From Peptoniphilus_B koenoeneniae (GTDB taxonomy: Bacteria; Bacillota; Clostridia; Tissierellales; Peptoniphilaceae): DNA of 64,000 bases. Every line of letters begins with the position of its first letter. Within the stretch, counting starts at the first letter, position 1. Positions 25,921 to 34,384 of this stretch are shown piece by piece. The stretch lies in assembly GCF_030812875.1 (NCBI RefSeq), contig NZ_JAUSTN010000003.1, positions 62,001-126,000 on the forward strand, written 5' to 3'. A program made the position numbers and the translations under genes. The notes under the pieces were generated by a model, which was not told the DNA's origin, made no database searches, and saw only the letters and a program-made list of their open reading frames with translations.

Positions 25921-27626
25921 AATTCCTTCACCTCTCTTAATTCTTCTGTAAAATAATAATCCGGGATAGTAACAACTTCAAGTTTTCTTTCCTCGATACT
26001 ATCCTTGATTTCATTAGTAAGCAATATGAATGATGGGATATACAAAACACCACTTTTTTTCATTTCATAAAGTGCTATATTTAAATCTTCATCAGATAAA
26101 ATGATTCTTCTACTATTCCCATCAATCTCACACATATTTTCAAGCTCGACCATTTCTTTGATATAATCAAGAAGTTTAGAAGATAAAATTTCTTCATCTT
26201 CTGAAAGTTTTGGTATAAATTCTGTTTTATAGTATTTAAGGTTATGAGGAAGTTCTTTTTGTATATTCTTCATTCGTTTATAAGTTATTTTTTCGCAAAT
26301 ATTGTTTTCATTGTTAGTACAAAGAATATATTTTCTATTTCCACCATCTTCTTTATTAAGCTGCATAACTGCTTGCCCAGTTGTTCCACTCCCAGCAAAA
26401 TAGTCTATTATATTAGCATTTTTCTTATTGAACGTACCAAGATTAATTAAATATTTTACTAAAGATAAAGGCTTTGTAGTATCAAATACTTTTTTGTTGT
26501 CAAACAACTCTTTTATTTCTTTAGTTCCATTTGCTGAAGTACCTAATGTTTCAGGCAAAATTGAACTTACAGCCGTTTTTGTAATATTTCCTCCAGGTAT
26601 TATTCGCTTTACTTTTTCTACGTCACTTATTATAAGTTCTTCATCTATAAGCTCTTGTATCCCGTCATATCCTCTACGCCATCTTCCATACCTAGAATCG
26701 ATAATCGGCAAAAATGATTCCCAATTTTCTTTTTTATATTTTTCAATTAAAGAATTTAAATATAAGTCATTAAACTCTTTATTTTCATTATCGTATAAGT
26801 TTTGCAACTCCTCTTTAGTTGGTAAACACCATTTGTTGTCTAGATTATTAAAAAATATTGGGAAAAACATTGTTGGTCTATCTTCCCTATATATAGCTTG
26901 TCCCCACTGCCTTAATTGTTCTGTCTTCTCAGTATCACTAACCCTAATTTCCATATAAAAATTTGCTTCGGGTTTATTTTTTGCATAACAAAGAATAGAC
27001 TCATGCTCAATAGAAATTAAGGCTGTAGTTCCACCTTTTCCAGAACGTGCTTTCCAGATAAATTCTCCCAAGAAATTATCTTCACCAAAAATTTCGTCAC
27101 CAAGAATTTTTAATTGATGGACTTCATTTTCATCAATATTAATAAATATTATCCCATCATCAGATAATAAATTCTTAGCATAATCTAGCCTTTTTCCCAT
27201 AAAAGATAGCCATTTAGAATGTCTAAACCCATCATCAAGACCTACCCTATTATCATCATATACAAATTCCTTATTCTTTGTATTGTAAGGTGGATCAATA
27301 TAGATAACATCAATATTACCCTTGTGAGTCTTATCTAGTAATTTTAGAGAATGTAGATTATCCCCCTCTAAGAGAAAATTGAAATCGGTGGTATTATCTC
27401 TAACTATCTTTTTATCTTCTATCTCTTTAAAAACTGGTATGTTATGAACAAGTTGTTTGTCTACTTCTTCTTCGTGTTCTTCCCAAACTAATCCATATTT
27501 TTTCTCAGTTAAGGCTGTTTCAATCTTGCTAAGTGCAATCCTACTTTCATCATCTGTGTGAATTTCTTTTAGATGATTTAGGTATTCAAGCATTTCAGCT
27601 CTTCTGATTTGTGATAGGTTGCCCAA
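25917..27626 (-). CDS. type III DNA methyltransferase Mod subunit
   Basis: A 569-residue adenine-N6 methyltransferase of the beta class: motif IV DPPY (111-114) comes before motif I FAGSGTTGQAV (about 412-422). The middle region, with the variable target-recognition domain, lies at about 190-370. The N-terminal segment and the GDNLHSLKLL motif are typical of type III Mod proteins. I see no simple-sequence tract near the start, so phase variation is not suggested. It directly follows an HTH gene (3-base gap) and overlaps res by 4 bases. Confidence 0.92.
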   Translation of the reverse strand: MGNLSQIRRAEMLEYLNHLKEIHTDDESRIALSKIETALTEKKYGLVWEEHEEEVDKQLVHNIPVFKEIEDKKIVRDNTTDFNFLLEGDNLHSLKLLDKTHKGNIDVIYIDPPYNTKNKEFVYDDNRVGLDDGFRHSKWLSFMGKRLDYAKNLLSDDGIIFINIDENEVHQLKILGDEIFGEDNFLGEFIWKARSGKGGTTALISIEHESILCYAKNKPEANFYMEIRVSDTEKTEQLRQWGQAIYREDRPTMFFPIFFNNLDNKWCLPTKEELQNLYDNENKEFNDLYLNSLIEKYKKENWESFLPIIDSRYGRWRRGYDGIQELIDEELIISDVEKVKRIIPGGNITKTAVSSILPETLGTSANGTKEIKELFDNKKVFDTTKPLSLVKYLINLGTFNKKNANIIDYFAGSGTTGQAVMQLNKEDGGNRKYILCTNNENNICEKITYKRMKNIQKELPHNLKYYKTEFIPKLSEDEEILSSKLLDYIKEMVELENMCEIDGNSRRIILSDEDLNIALYEMKKSGVLYIPSFILLTNEIKDSIEERKLEVVTIPDYYFTEELREVKEL

Positions 27627-27628
27627 TT

Positions 27629-27841
27629 TTATTCCACCTCATTTCTATGAATTTCTATAACATCTTCAATTCTGCAATCCAATGCCAAGCAAATCTTTTC
27701 TAATGACTCTAAGTTCACATAAGAATTTTTGCTCATTCTTGAAACTATGTTGCTTGTTATGTTTGCAGCTCTTTTTAAGTCTTCTTTGTTCATTTCTCTT
27801 TCTACCAATAAGTGCCATAATGGTTTATAAGAAATTGCCAT
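27629..27841 (-). CDS. Cro/C1-type HTH regulator of the restriction operon
   Basis: A 70-residue single-domain HTH_XRE protein (NKEDLKRAANITSNIVSRMSKNSYVNLESLEKICLALDCRIEDVIEI), of the YozG/controller type. It is the first gene of the operon, 3 bases before mod. Its position and the inverted repeat over its promoter suggest that it works like a restriction controller protein, timing methylase and nuclease expression after entry into a new host. Confidence 0.85.
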   Translation of the reverse strand: MAISYKPLWHLLVEREMNKEDLKRAANITSNIVSRMSKNSYVNLESLEKICLALDCRIEDVIEIHRNEVE

Positions 27842-27876
27842 ATTAATACCCCATATCCGTTTTATTGTTAAGATAT

Positions 27877-27905
27877 ATTATATCGTAAATAGGCTGATAA
27901 GTCAC
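27877..27905 (-). promoter_or_regulatory. candidate promoter of the HTH-mod-res-TIR operon
   Basis: On the minus strand GTGACT (27905-27900), a 17-base spacer and TATAAT (27882-27877). The start codon is 36 bases further on. Confidence 0.5.
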
Positions 27906-27917
27906 TTTAGCCTATTT
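27887..27917. promoter_or_regulatory. inverted repeat over the operon promoter, candidate operator
   Basis: AAATAGGCT and AGCCTATTT, a perfect 9-base inverted repeat with 13 bases between. One arm lies in the promoter spacer and the -35 lies in the loop. It is placed as expected for autoregulation by the HTH protein. Confidence 0.5.
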
Positions 27918-28099
27918 TATACTTGTGCTTGCGTTAGTATTTATTGAGATAGTCCTTGTTTTTTCCTTGTCCCACTTGGAACTGCTCCAAATCCTTACCC
28001 TTCGATAGGCTTTTTTAGGGTGGAAAAGCTTACGCTTTTCTTTCCTATTGTTTTCATTGAGGTTAAATCTGTATTTATTCTTTTTTATTTTGTTTTAAT

Positions 28100-28345
28100 A
28101 ATTTCGCCTGACGGCGATCGGACCAATAGCAGATATTTGCTGCCAAATCAAAGATTTGGGCAAATAGTTGCATGAGACCTACCACGATTTTTTTCAAAAA
28201 TCGGGTTAGGTCTTCAAAGTTGGTCCCTACATTCGATTGCGGAGTTCTATTCTTTTGAAACCTCTTCGCATAAAATTGCCCCACATGACCTGTGGGCTTT
28301 TGTGGGGCCTAGGGACTGGTTTACCGGTCCGTGTATACAATGTGG
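28100..28345. other. inverted-repeat cluster, candidate transfer origin (oriT)
   Basis: At least four hairpins lie within 240 bases: CCAAATC/GATTTGG (28143-28159), AGACCTA...CGATTTTT/AAAAATCG...TAGGTCT (28175-28213), GCCCCACA/TGTGGGGC (28278-28308) and GGACTGG/CCGGTCC (28313-28330, one G-T pair), followed by GTGTATAC. The segment is richer in GC than its surroundings. This is how origins of transfer look, and a DUF3847 gene lies at the other end of the island. A short minus-strand frame of 69 codons crosses it but is probably not a gene. No relaxase is present. Confidence 0.45.
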
Positions 28346-28375
28346 GAGAAAAAACTTAACATTTTTTATTAAATC

Positions 28376-28679
28376 TTTTTATTAAAAAAGTTGTAAGTTT
28401 TTCTACTTACAACTTTTATTTTTATATGTTTAATATTTCTTGTGCGTTTTTATAAAAAATTTTATTATATATTTCTTTTGTTATTTCTTTTTCTTCTAAG
28501 AGTTTATTTAAATAATCCATGAGGGGAAAATATTGGTCTTTTTGGTATATGTCTGTTCCAAACATGAGTCTATCTTGAAATTCTTTTATAAATTTTATTC
28601 CAAATTCTTTATCTCGCATAAGGGCATTGCCGCCACTGTTTGCTGATAAGTCACAGTAGAGATTTTTGTATTTTCTTAA
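28376..28679. repeat. right 304-bp direct repeat flanking the island
   Basis: The copy of 19620-19923, here continuous with the intact amidohydrolase gene, so this is the original context and the left one is the duplicate. Confidence 0.92.
28386..28416 (-). terminator. terminator of the amidohydrolase operon
   Basis: AAAGTTGTAAG pairs with CTTACAACTTT; on the minus strand T-rich sequence follows. Confidence 0.8.
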
Positions 28680-29288
28680 AAGGTAGCTAAGTCTTCCTTC
28701 TTCTACTTTTCCTTTTGGATATTCGTTTCTTTCTTCTATGGTGAGATTTTCTTTGTTTTTTGAAATTTCAAACCAAAAGGGCTGTGAGTGTCCTATAAAT
28801 ATTAGTTGAGGAAATTTTTTTAGGGCTTTTTCCAGTCTTGGAAGGCCTTGTTCGTCATACACTCCGTAATATTTTCCTATTTGCGGGCTTATGTGAAATA
28901 GGACTGGCATTTTATTTTTCTGACAGGCATCGAATAAAAGGAAAAGTTTTTCTGAGTCTATTTCTTTGTTATAGGTTAGTTCTCCTATTCCTAGTGCTCC
29001 TAATGCTTTTTCTTCTTTTATTCTTTCTTCTATTTTGTCTTCCTTATCCAAGTCTATGTTACACATATAACCATATCTTTCTGGATATTTTTCTACTATT
29101 TTTCTCAGTTCATAGTTACTCATTAAGTCTTCTTCTTTTTCTGAACTGGACATTAATATGGATTTGTATATTCCCCTTTTATTCATGGATTTTATCATTT
29201 CTTGGGGATTTATTATTTCTTCTCCGTTTAATTTTTGTCCTTCTTTTTCTGTTACGTGAACGTGTATGTCAATCTTCACCTTTTTCAC
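28422..29288 (-). CDS. amidohydrolase-family metal-dependent hydrolase
   Basis: A 288-residue TIM-barrel hydrolase of the amidohydrolase_2 type. The metal ligands are visible as DIHVHV at residues 7-12, a central His in VLFHISPQIG, a second in IFIGHSQPFW and the late Asp in LMFGTDIYQKD. Enzymes of this family are hydrolases or decarboxylases of cyclic or aromatic acids; the substrate is unknown. The gene overlaps the transporter gene by 20 bases, so it is the last gene of an operon with a transporter and an esterase-like hydrolase. Its 3' third is duplicated 8.8 kb away. Confidence 0.82.
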   Translation of the reverse strand: MKKVKIDIHVHVTEKEGQKLNGEEIINPQEMIKSMNKRGIYKSILMSSSEKEEDLMSNYELRKIVEKYPERYGYMCNIDLDKEDKIEERIKEEKALGALGIGELTYNKEIDSEKLFLLFDACQKNKMPVLFHISPQIGKYYGVYDEQGLPRLEKALKKFPQLIFIGHSQPFWFEISKNKENLTIEERNEYPKGKVEEGRLSYLLRKYKNLYCDLSANSGGNALMRDKEFGIKFIKEFQDRLMFGTDIYQKDQYFPLMDYLNKLLEEKEITKEIYNKIFYKNAQEILNI

Positions 29289-30666
29289 TCCTTAGAGCAA
29301 GTTCTGCTGCTATTTGATCACTTTTTTCTTTGTTTAGATTAAATATAAATACTATTCCTATTAATTCTATAATACATGCTGCTAGGGGTATTCCCGTTCC
29401 AAGATATCTTATGGCACTTATTACGTGTGGGCTTTGGTTTGCTGCTCCTGTTACAAATCCTACAATACTTAATAGGGCTGTTGCTCCAAAGGATGCTAGT
29501 GTTGAGCCTATTTTTCTTGAGAATGTATAGATTGAATATAGGGTTCCGTCATTTCTTTCGTGGTAGATATATTCATGATAGTCTATTGCGTCTGCTACAA
29601 ATGCCCAAACAAGCATTACAAAGGTACATTGTCCTATGTTTGCAAGGGTCATTAGTATTATATAAATTTTTACTTCTTCTATTGGTTTTACAAATAGGAG
29701 GATGGCTATTACAAGGTTCCATAGTAGGGCTCCTATTAATAGTTTTTTCTTTCCTATTTTTGTGGAGAGTCTTGGTACTATTACAAAGAGTATAACTGTA
29801 AGGGGTATTTGCAAATACATATACATTGATTGCATTTTTGGTGCTTTGTAAAATTCTTTAAATATAAATCCGCCAAATTGTGAATTTCCTGTTATAAATA
29901 TAAGAGATCCTATTGATGCGAACATTATTCCAAGCATGGCTTTATTTTTTAATGCTTGTCCTACTACTTTAAAGAAGGAGTATTCTTTATTTTTTGTGTT
30001 TTCTTCAGATTTTTTGCTTGCATATGAATGTCTTTCTATGGTGAAAAGCATAAGGATGGTGTAACAAATTAGGCATCCAAGGGCTGCTATTATCCCTACT
30101 TTTAGATAGCCTGAAGGATTTGGGTTGTTATTTGAATCCCAAATAAACATTGGTATTACTGACATAAATCCATATCCTACAAGGGTTCCCCCTATTGCTC
30201 TACATGCGGATAATTTACTTCTTTCTGAGGGTACAAGGGTTACTACTGATGCCATTGCTCCAAAGGGCATTGAGGTTCCTGTGTAACTTACTCCGTATAA
30301 AATATATACAAAGGCTACCCAAATATGTTTTGTGATTTCTCCAAAGCCAAGGCTTGTTACGTCAAAGAAGCCAAGTAATATTGATATGGCTAAGGGCCAC
30401 ATGAATATTTTTATCCAGGGTTTAAATTTGTCTGTTTTTTTACTTATTTTAAATCTGTCTGGTAGTGATCCTATTAGTGGGTCGTTTACTGCGTCAAATA
30501 GTCTTGCAAATAAAAATAGTCCTGACATAAATTTAGGGTCTACTTTTAAAACGTAAGTTGTAAATACGAGGAAGAAGGCGTCGAATGTAAGATTTACAAA
30601 GGATCCTGCCATATCTCCTGCTATATATCCTATTTGGTCTTTAATTCCAAAGGGTCTGAATTTCAT
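29269..30666 (-). CDS. GPH-family (MelB/UidB-like) cation symporter
   Basis: A 465-residue membrane protein with about 12 helices. The N-terminal RPFGIKDQIGYIAGDMAGSF and the helix 2-3 region ARLFDAVNDPLIGSLPDRF (with the cation-site DAxxDP) are hallmarks of the glycoside-pentoside-hexuronide family. Such carriers import glycosides or glucuronides, and in anaerobes sometimes other organic acids, with Na+ or H+. Between a predicted esterase and an amidohydrolase it probably imports their substrate. Confidence 0.88.
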   Translation of the reverse strand: MKFRPFGIKDQIGYIAGDMAGSFVNLTFDAFFLVFTTYVLKVDPKFMSGLFLFARLFDAVNDPLIGSLPDRFKISKKTDKFKPWIKIFMWPLAISILLGFFDVTSLGFGEITKHIWVAFVYILYGVSYTGTSMPFGAMASVVTLVPSERSKLSACRAIGGTLVGYGFMSVIPMFIWDSNNNPNPSGYLKVGIIAALGCLICYTILMLFTIERHSYASKKSEENTKNKEYSFFKVVGQALKNKAMLGIMFASIGSLIFITGNSQFGGFIFKEFYKAPKMQSMYMYLQIPLTVILFVIVPRLSTKIGKKKLLIGALLWNLVIAILLFVKPIEEVKIYIILMTLANIGQCTFVMLVWAFVADAIDYHEYIYHERNDGTLYSIYTFSRKIGSTLASFGATALLSIVGFVTGAANQSPHVISAIRYLGTGIPLAACIIELIGIVFIFNLNKEKSDQIAAELALRSEKGED

Positions 30667-30677
30667 AATACACCTCT

Positions 30678-32069
30678 TTATTTTTTAATATTTTTTGCCC
30701 AATCAATTGCTCTTTCTGCGTCATTTTTTGTGAGCATTTTTTCTTTTACTTGATTAAGGGCATATTTTTCAAATTGCTCAATATAGTTTTCAAAACTTCC
30801 ATAAATTTCTTTAATTTTTTCTTCTGGGAAGAATTCCATAATTCCGTTTGTCAGATTATCCTCTGCGTTGGCAAGATATTTTGCTTTTGGAACTTCTAAA
30901 AATGGGCTTCTTATTCCTCCTAATGTGTTTCCATATTTGTCTTTTACAAATTTTCCCTTTTCTCTTTTTAAGGGTTCTATTATAGGTGGTTCATTGCCAT
31001 TTTTTGCCCAATCATGAAGAAAATCTAAAATAGAATTTATATAAAAATCAAAGGGTAAATCATTTAGTCTGTAGTCATAATCGCTGTCTAAAAGTCTTGC
31101 CGGACATTTAGTTTTAACTATTTCTTCGTTTTTTGGAACAAGAGGTGATGCTGCATTAGTATGGGGAGCTCCTGCCATTTCATAATATCTTCTTTTATTT
31201 TTATCCGTATTTTCATTTCTTGTCTTTTTAAACTCTGAACCCATGGATTCAAATAATTTATAATCTCCCTCTGCGTTAAATGTTATCACAGGACGGTCTA
31301 TTTCCTCTTCTCTGCATTCTTTTATGCTCATTGGTACCTTAGAGTCTTTTATTTGTCTTAAGGCCCTTCCAAGACCTCCTGAGGCTAATGAAAGGTATCC
31401 ATCAAAGGGAATTTCTAAATTATTTTTTTTGTAATAATTATGCATATAATTTACAAATGTATTTAAATAGATTCCTGATTGTGATTGACCTGTTAGATAA
31501 ATATAATCAGCTTTTATTTGAGGAAGGTCTCCTCTTTTTAAGGCAAGACCTGTTTTTAACAAAATATCCCAAACAAGTCCTTCTTCTGTTCCTTCAATTG
31601 ATGCTGTTAAAGGGTCTATTGTTGCAGGGGCATTTACAATTTCTCCATTTGACCAATTTAAGCTTTTATATCTTTCATAGTCAAAATTTTTAAGTGCCAA
31701 AACATTTATAGGCTTTGTTGTTATTCCAACATAAGCATGGTTGTTTTCCATAATATGAAGATAACTTCTTCTCCAAAGGTCTTCTATATCATAACCGTTA
31801 CTTGCATTCATAATGTCAACATACAAAATTCCTGTGAAGTCCTTTGAATTTTTTGGTCTTCTAACTAAAATTCTTGTAGTAAAAGGCAAATCTTCTTTAA
31901 AAATTTCTACTTGATTATTTTTTAAATCATATACATTTGCCCTATCCTCTATAAAATATTCTTCTTCAATAAAATTATAATCTTCTAGATGTATTATTTC
32001 CCTTGAAAATTTCATTGATGAAAATGGATGAGAGTTTTCTGTAACTTCTATGGGACCTATTATTTTCAT
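30678..32069 (-). CDS. alpha/beta-hydrolase-domain protein
   Basis: A 463-residue protein resembling the large uncharacterised bacterial alpha/beta hydrolase domain family (ILYVDIMNASNGYDIEDLWRRSY, then the nucleophile elbow TGQSQSG with Ser as nucleophile, FNAEGDY and AGAPHTNAAS with the likely Asp and His). There is no signal peptide, so it acts in the cytoplasm. It lies 11 bases upstream of the transporter gene. I infer an ester or amide hydrolase acting on the imported compound. Confidence 0.75.
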   Translation of the reverse strand: MKIIGPIEVTENSHPFSSMKFSREIIHLEDYNFIEEEYFIEDRANVYDLKNNQVEIFKEDLPFTTRILVRRPKNSKDFTGILYVDIMNASNGYDIEDLWRRSYLHIMENNHAYVGITTKPINVLALKNFDYERYKSLNWSNGEIVNAPATIDPLTASIEGTEEGLVWDILLKTGLALKRGDLPQIKADYIYLTGQSQSGIYLNTFVNYMHNYYKKNNLEIPFDGYLSLASGGLGRALRQIKDSKVPMSIKECREEEIDRPVITFNAEGDYKLFESMGSEFKKTRNENTDKNKRRYYEMAGAPHTNAASPLVPKNEEIVKTKCPARLLDSDYDYRLNDLPFDFYINSILDFLHDWAKNGNEPPIIEPLKREKGKFVKDKYGNTLGGIRSPFLEVPKAKYLANAEDNLTNGIMEFFPEEKIKEIYGSFENYIEQFEKYALNQVKEKMLTKNDAERAIDWAKNIKK

Positions 32070-32120
32070 TATTACCTCCTACTTTTATTATTTATAATGA
32101 TTACGTTTTCTAAGAATATT

Positions 32121-32165
32121 TTACATAAAAAAAGGTCAACATTCTTATAAAATATTGACCTTTTT
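32121..32165 (-). terminator. terminator between the AraC regulator and hydrolase genes
   Basis: AAAAGGTCAA pairs with TTGACCTTTT; T runs lie on both sides, so it may work in both directions. Confidence 0.75.
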
Positions 32166-32172
32166 GTGTAAT

Positions 32173-32877
32173 TTAATGACTTTTATTTTGCATTTTTTTA
32201 AATTCATTGGGACTTAAACCTGTGAAAGTTTTAAAAACTTTTGAAAAATATTGACTGGAATTATATCCAACGCTAAAAGCTATATCTATAACTTTTAAAT
32301 CTGTGTGTTTTAAAAATTTTTTTCCTTCTTCAATTCTTATTTCTTGCAAATCTTGCAAAATTGTTTTTTTATATTTTTCTTTATATTTTCTCATCATGTG
32401 TTCTTTACTTACGTTCAGCTCATTTGCCAAATCATCTATTGTAATTGGATACATGAAATTCACATTTAAAAGTTTATTGACTCTTTGAGCAAGGGATTTT
32501 TCAGAAAGTCCTTGTCTATTTTTAGGATCCGTATATTTGTAGACCATTTCATCGTGTATTTCCCAAATATTTTCTTCCTTTGATGCTCCCTCTATTATAA
32601 TTGCATAATTTTCAGCCAAGTAATGACTTGTCAAAGAATCCATGCCGCCTTTTTGTGCAAATAAAAAATAAAGAGAATTATAAGAAAGCATAATGTTTTT
32701 AAGACTTCTCAGGGAATCTTTGTAAACTCTTTTTAAAAGTCCCATTTCGCCGCTTTTAAGAACTTTTTTTACATAGGGAAGCATTGACTTAACTTTGTCT
32801 AAATCCCCATTTTCTATTGCTTTAAAAAAGCAATCTCTTTTTTTATAAGCATCTTCTAATTTCTCTTTATCTATCAT
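32173..32877 (-). CDS. AraC-family transcriptional regulator
   Basis: A 234-residue regulator. The C-terminal 100 residues form the double HTH (TIDDLANELNVSKEHMMRKYKEKYKKTILQDL, then DLKVIDIAFSVGYNSSQYFSKVFKTFTGLSPNEFKK). The N-terminal half is helical and not a clear cupin. It sits upstream of the hydrolase-transporter-amidohydrolase genes on the same strand, separated by a terminator, and is their likely regulator. It lies only 4 bases after the hydrogenase-like gene. Confidence 0.88.
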   Translation of the reverse strand: MIDKEKLEDAYKKRDCFFKAIENGDLDKVKSMLPYVKKVLKSGEMGLLKRVYKDSLRSLKNIMLSYNSLYFLFAQKGGMDSLTSHYLAENYAIIIEGASKEENIWEIHDEMVYKYTDPKNRQGLSEKSLAQRVNKLLNVNFMYPITIDDLANELNVSKEHMMRKYKEKYKKTILQDLQEIRIEEGKKFLKHTDLKVIDIAFSVGYNSSQYFSKVFKTFTGLSPNEFKKMQNKSH

Positions 32878-32881
32878 ATTT

Positions 32882-34384
32882 TTATTCTATATTTTGTTTT
32901 TCAATTTTTTTATTGTCAAAAGGATATTTATACTGGCTTTCATTTATAAACTTATCCAAATTTTTCTTTACTCTTGTTGTAGAAGCAATAGTTCCAACTC
33001 CTGCTATACAACCTCCTGGACAAGCCATACCTTCAAGAAGATATCCGTTCTTTCTGCCTGCTTTGGCAAGCTTCATCATTTTAACGCACTCAGAAAGAGT
33101 ATTTGCTCCTTCAACTTTAATTTCCCTTGTAGGATCAAGTTTTTGTGCAACTTCTTTAACTGCATTAGCTACTCCTCCTGCCACTGGATATCCACGACCT
33201 AGGGCAGATGCGTCTTCAACTGTTGAATCTATTTCAATTTCTGAAGGTTCTATATTTTTTGCTACAAACATTCCCATTAGTTCTTCGAAGGTTATTACAA
33301 AATCTACGCTGGATTTAATGTTTGTATCTAAAGATTCAAGTTTTTTAGATGTGCATGGTCCTATAAAAACTACAACTGCATCCTTGTCTATGCTCTTAAT
33401 ATATTCTGCCGTATATCTCATGGGAGATCCGGAGTCTGAAATTTGTTCTGCATATTCAGGGAACATATTTTTTATCATAAGAGCCCAGGAATAGCAGCAA
33501 CTTGTTCCCATAAAGGGAATGTCCTCAGGAACTCTTTCAAGATATTCCTTAGCTTCATGAAGAGTTGTAAGGTCTGCTCCCAAGCCAACTTCTATAACAT
33601 CTGTAAATCCTAAGTGTTTTATAGCCTCAAACACTTGCATTGGAGATGTTCTTTGACCGAATTGACCTATAAAAGACGGGGCTATTGCACCGTAAAGTTT
33701 TTTTCCTGCTTTGATTGCCTTTATAACTTGATAAATTTGTGTTTTATCTGCTATGGCACCAAATGGGCATTCACTTATACATCTTCCGCAAGCTACGCAC
33801 TTATCATGATCTATCTCAGCACGGCCATATTGATCGCTTCCTATTGCATTTACTCCACAAGCTGCAGCACAAGGTCTGTCATAATCAACTATGGCATTAT
33901 AGGGACAGGTGTTTTCACATCTTCCGCACTTTACACATTTTTCAGGATCTATGTGAGCACGAGTTTTGCCTATTGATACTGCATTGACAGGACAAACGTT
34001 AGTGCAGGGATGAGCCATACATCTTCTACAATTATCCGTTACATAAATAGCTCTTGTAGGACAAGCTTCACAGGCAAATTTTATTACATTTACCAGGGGT
34101 TTTTCATAGGCATTTGTATCAATGTCAACTTTATCAAAACCATCTGTTACTCTTTTATAAACATCTATTCTTCTTATGGGCATGCCCATTGCAAGTCTTA
34201 TACGTTCATCTGCAATTGCACGCTCTCTAAACATATTTTCTCTATACTGAGGCATTTCTCCCGGAAATAATCTATAGCTTGCATCTTCAAGACTTTCCAC
34301 GTCTAAATCTTCATATGCAATCCTTGCTACTTCCGCAAATACTCTACGCCTAAGTTCAACTATACGTGAATAACTTTCTTTCAT
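32882..34384 (-). CDS. monomeric [FeFe] hydrogenase-like protein (group B type)
   Basis: A 500-residue iron-sulfur protein. The N-terminal half (about 105-215) holds many ferredoxin cysteines (CEACPTRAI, CRRCMAHPC, CVKCGRCENTCP, CVACGRCISECP). The C-terminal half is an H-cluster domain with TSCCYSW, GPCTSKKLE and EGMACPGGCIAG. Canonical catalytic motifs are TSCCPxW, MPCxxKxxE and ExMxCxxGCxxGG, so the cluster cysteines are kept but neighbouring positions differ (Pro to Tyr, Met to Gly). It could be a slow, bidirectional or sensory hydrogenase. One-base overlap with the upstream NuoE-like gene (TAATG) suggests a complex. Confidence 0.85.
   Translation of the reverse strand: MKESYSRIVELRRRVFAEVARIAYEDLDVESLEDASYRLFPGEMPQYRENMFRERAIADERIRLAMGMPIRRIDVYKRVTDGFDKVDIDTNAYEKPLVNVIKFACEACPTRAIYVTDNCRRCMAHPCTNVCPVNAVSIGKTRAHIDPEKCVKCGRCENTCPYNAIVDYDRPCAAACGVNAIGSDQYGRAEIDHDKCVACGRCISECPFGAIADKTQIYQVIKAIKAGKKLYGAIAPSFIGQFGQRTSPMQVFEAIKHLGFTDVIEVGLGADLTTLHEAKEYLERVPEDIPFMGTSCCYSWALMIKNMFPEYAEQISDSGSPMRYTAEYIKSIDKDAVVVFIGPCTSKKLESLDTNIKSSVDFVITFEELMGMFVAKNIEPSEIEIDSTVEDASALGRGYPVAGGVANAVKEVAQKLDPTREIKVEGANTLSECVKMMKLAKAGRKNGYLLEGMACPGGCIAGVGTIASTTRVKKNLDKFINESQYKYPFDNKKIEKQNIE

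Larger units (their letters stand above)
27842..28375. other. gene-poor region between the HTH gene and the right repeat
   Basis: The left part holds the HTH promoter and operator-like repeat. The stretch 27920-28075 shows no gene that I can support. The right part (28100-28345) is a dense cluster of inverted repeats described separately. Confidence 0.6.

Noticed and set aside
26428..26958. A 176-codon plus-strand frame opposite the methyltransferase gene
   Set aside because: It is antisense to a clear beta-class methyltransferase and has no ribosome binding site.
28075..28284. A 69-codon minus-strand open frame before the right direct repeat
   Set aside because: It runs through a long hairpin and several other inverted repeats, has no recognisable domain, and lies in a segment better explained as structured DNA such as a transfer origin.
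32913..33494. A 193-codon plus-strand frame opposite the hydrogenase-like gene
   Set aside because: It is antisense to a protein with clear iron-sulfur motifs, and its sequence is low in hydrophobic or family patterns; it is a shadow of the real gene.
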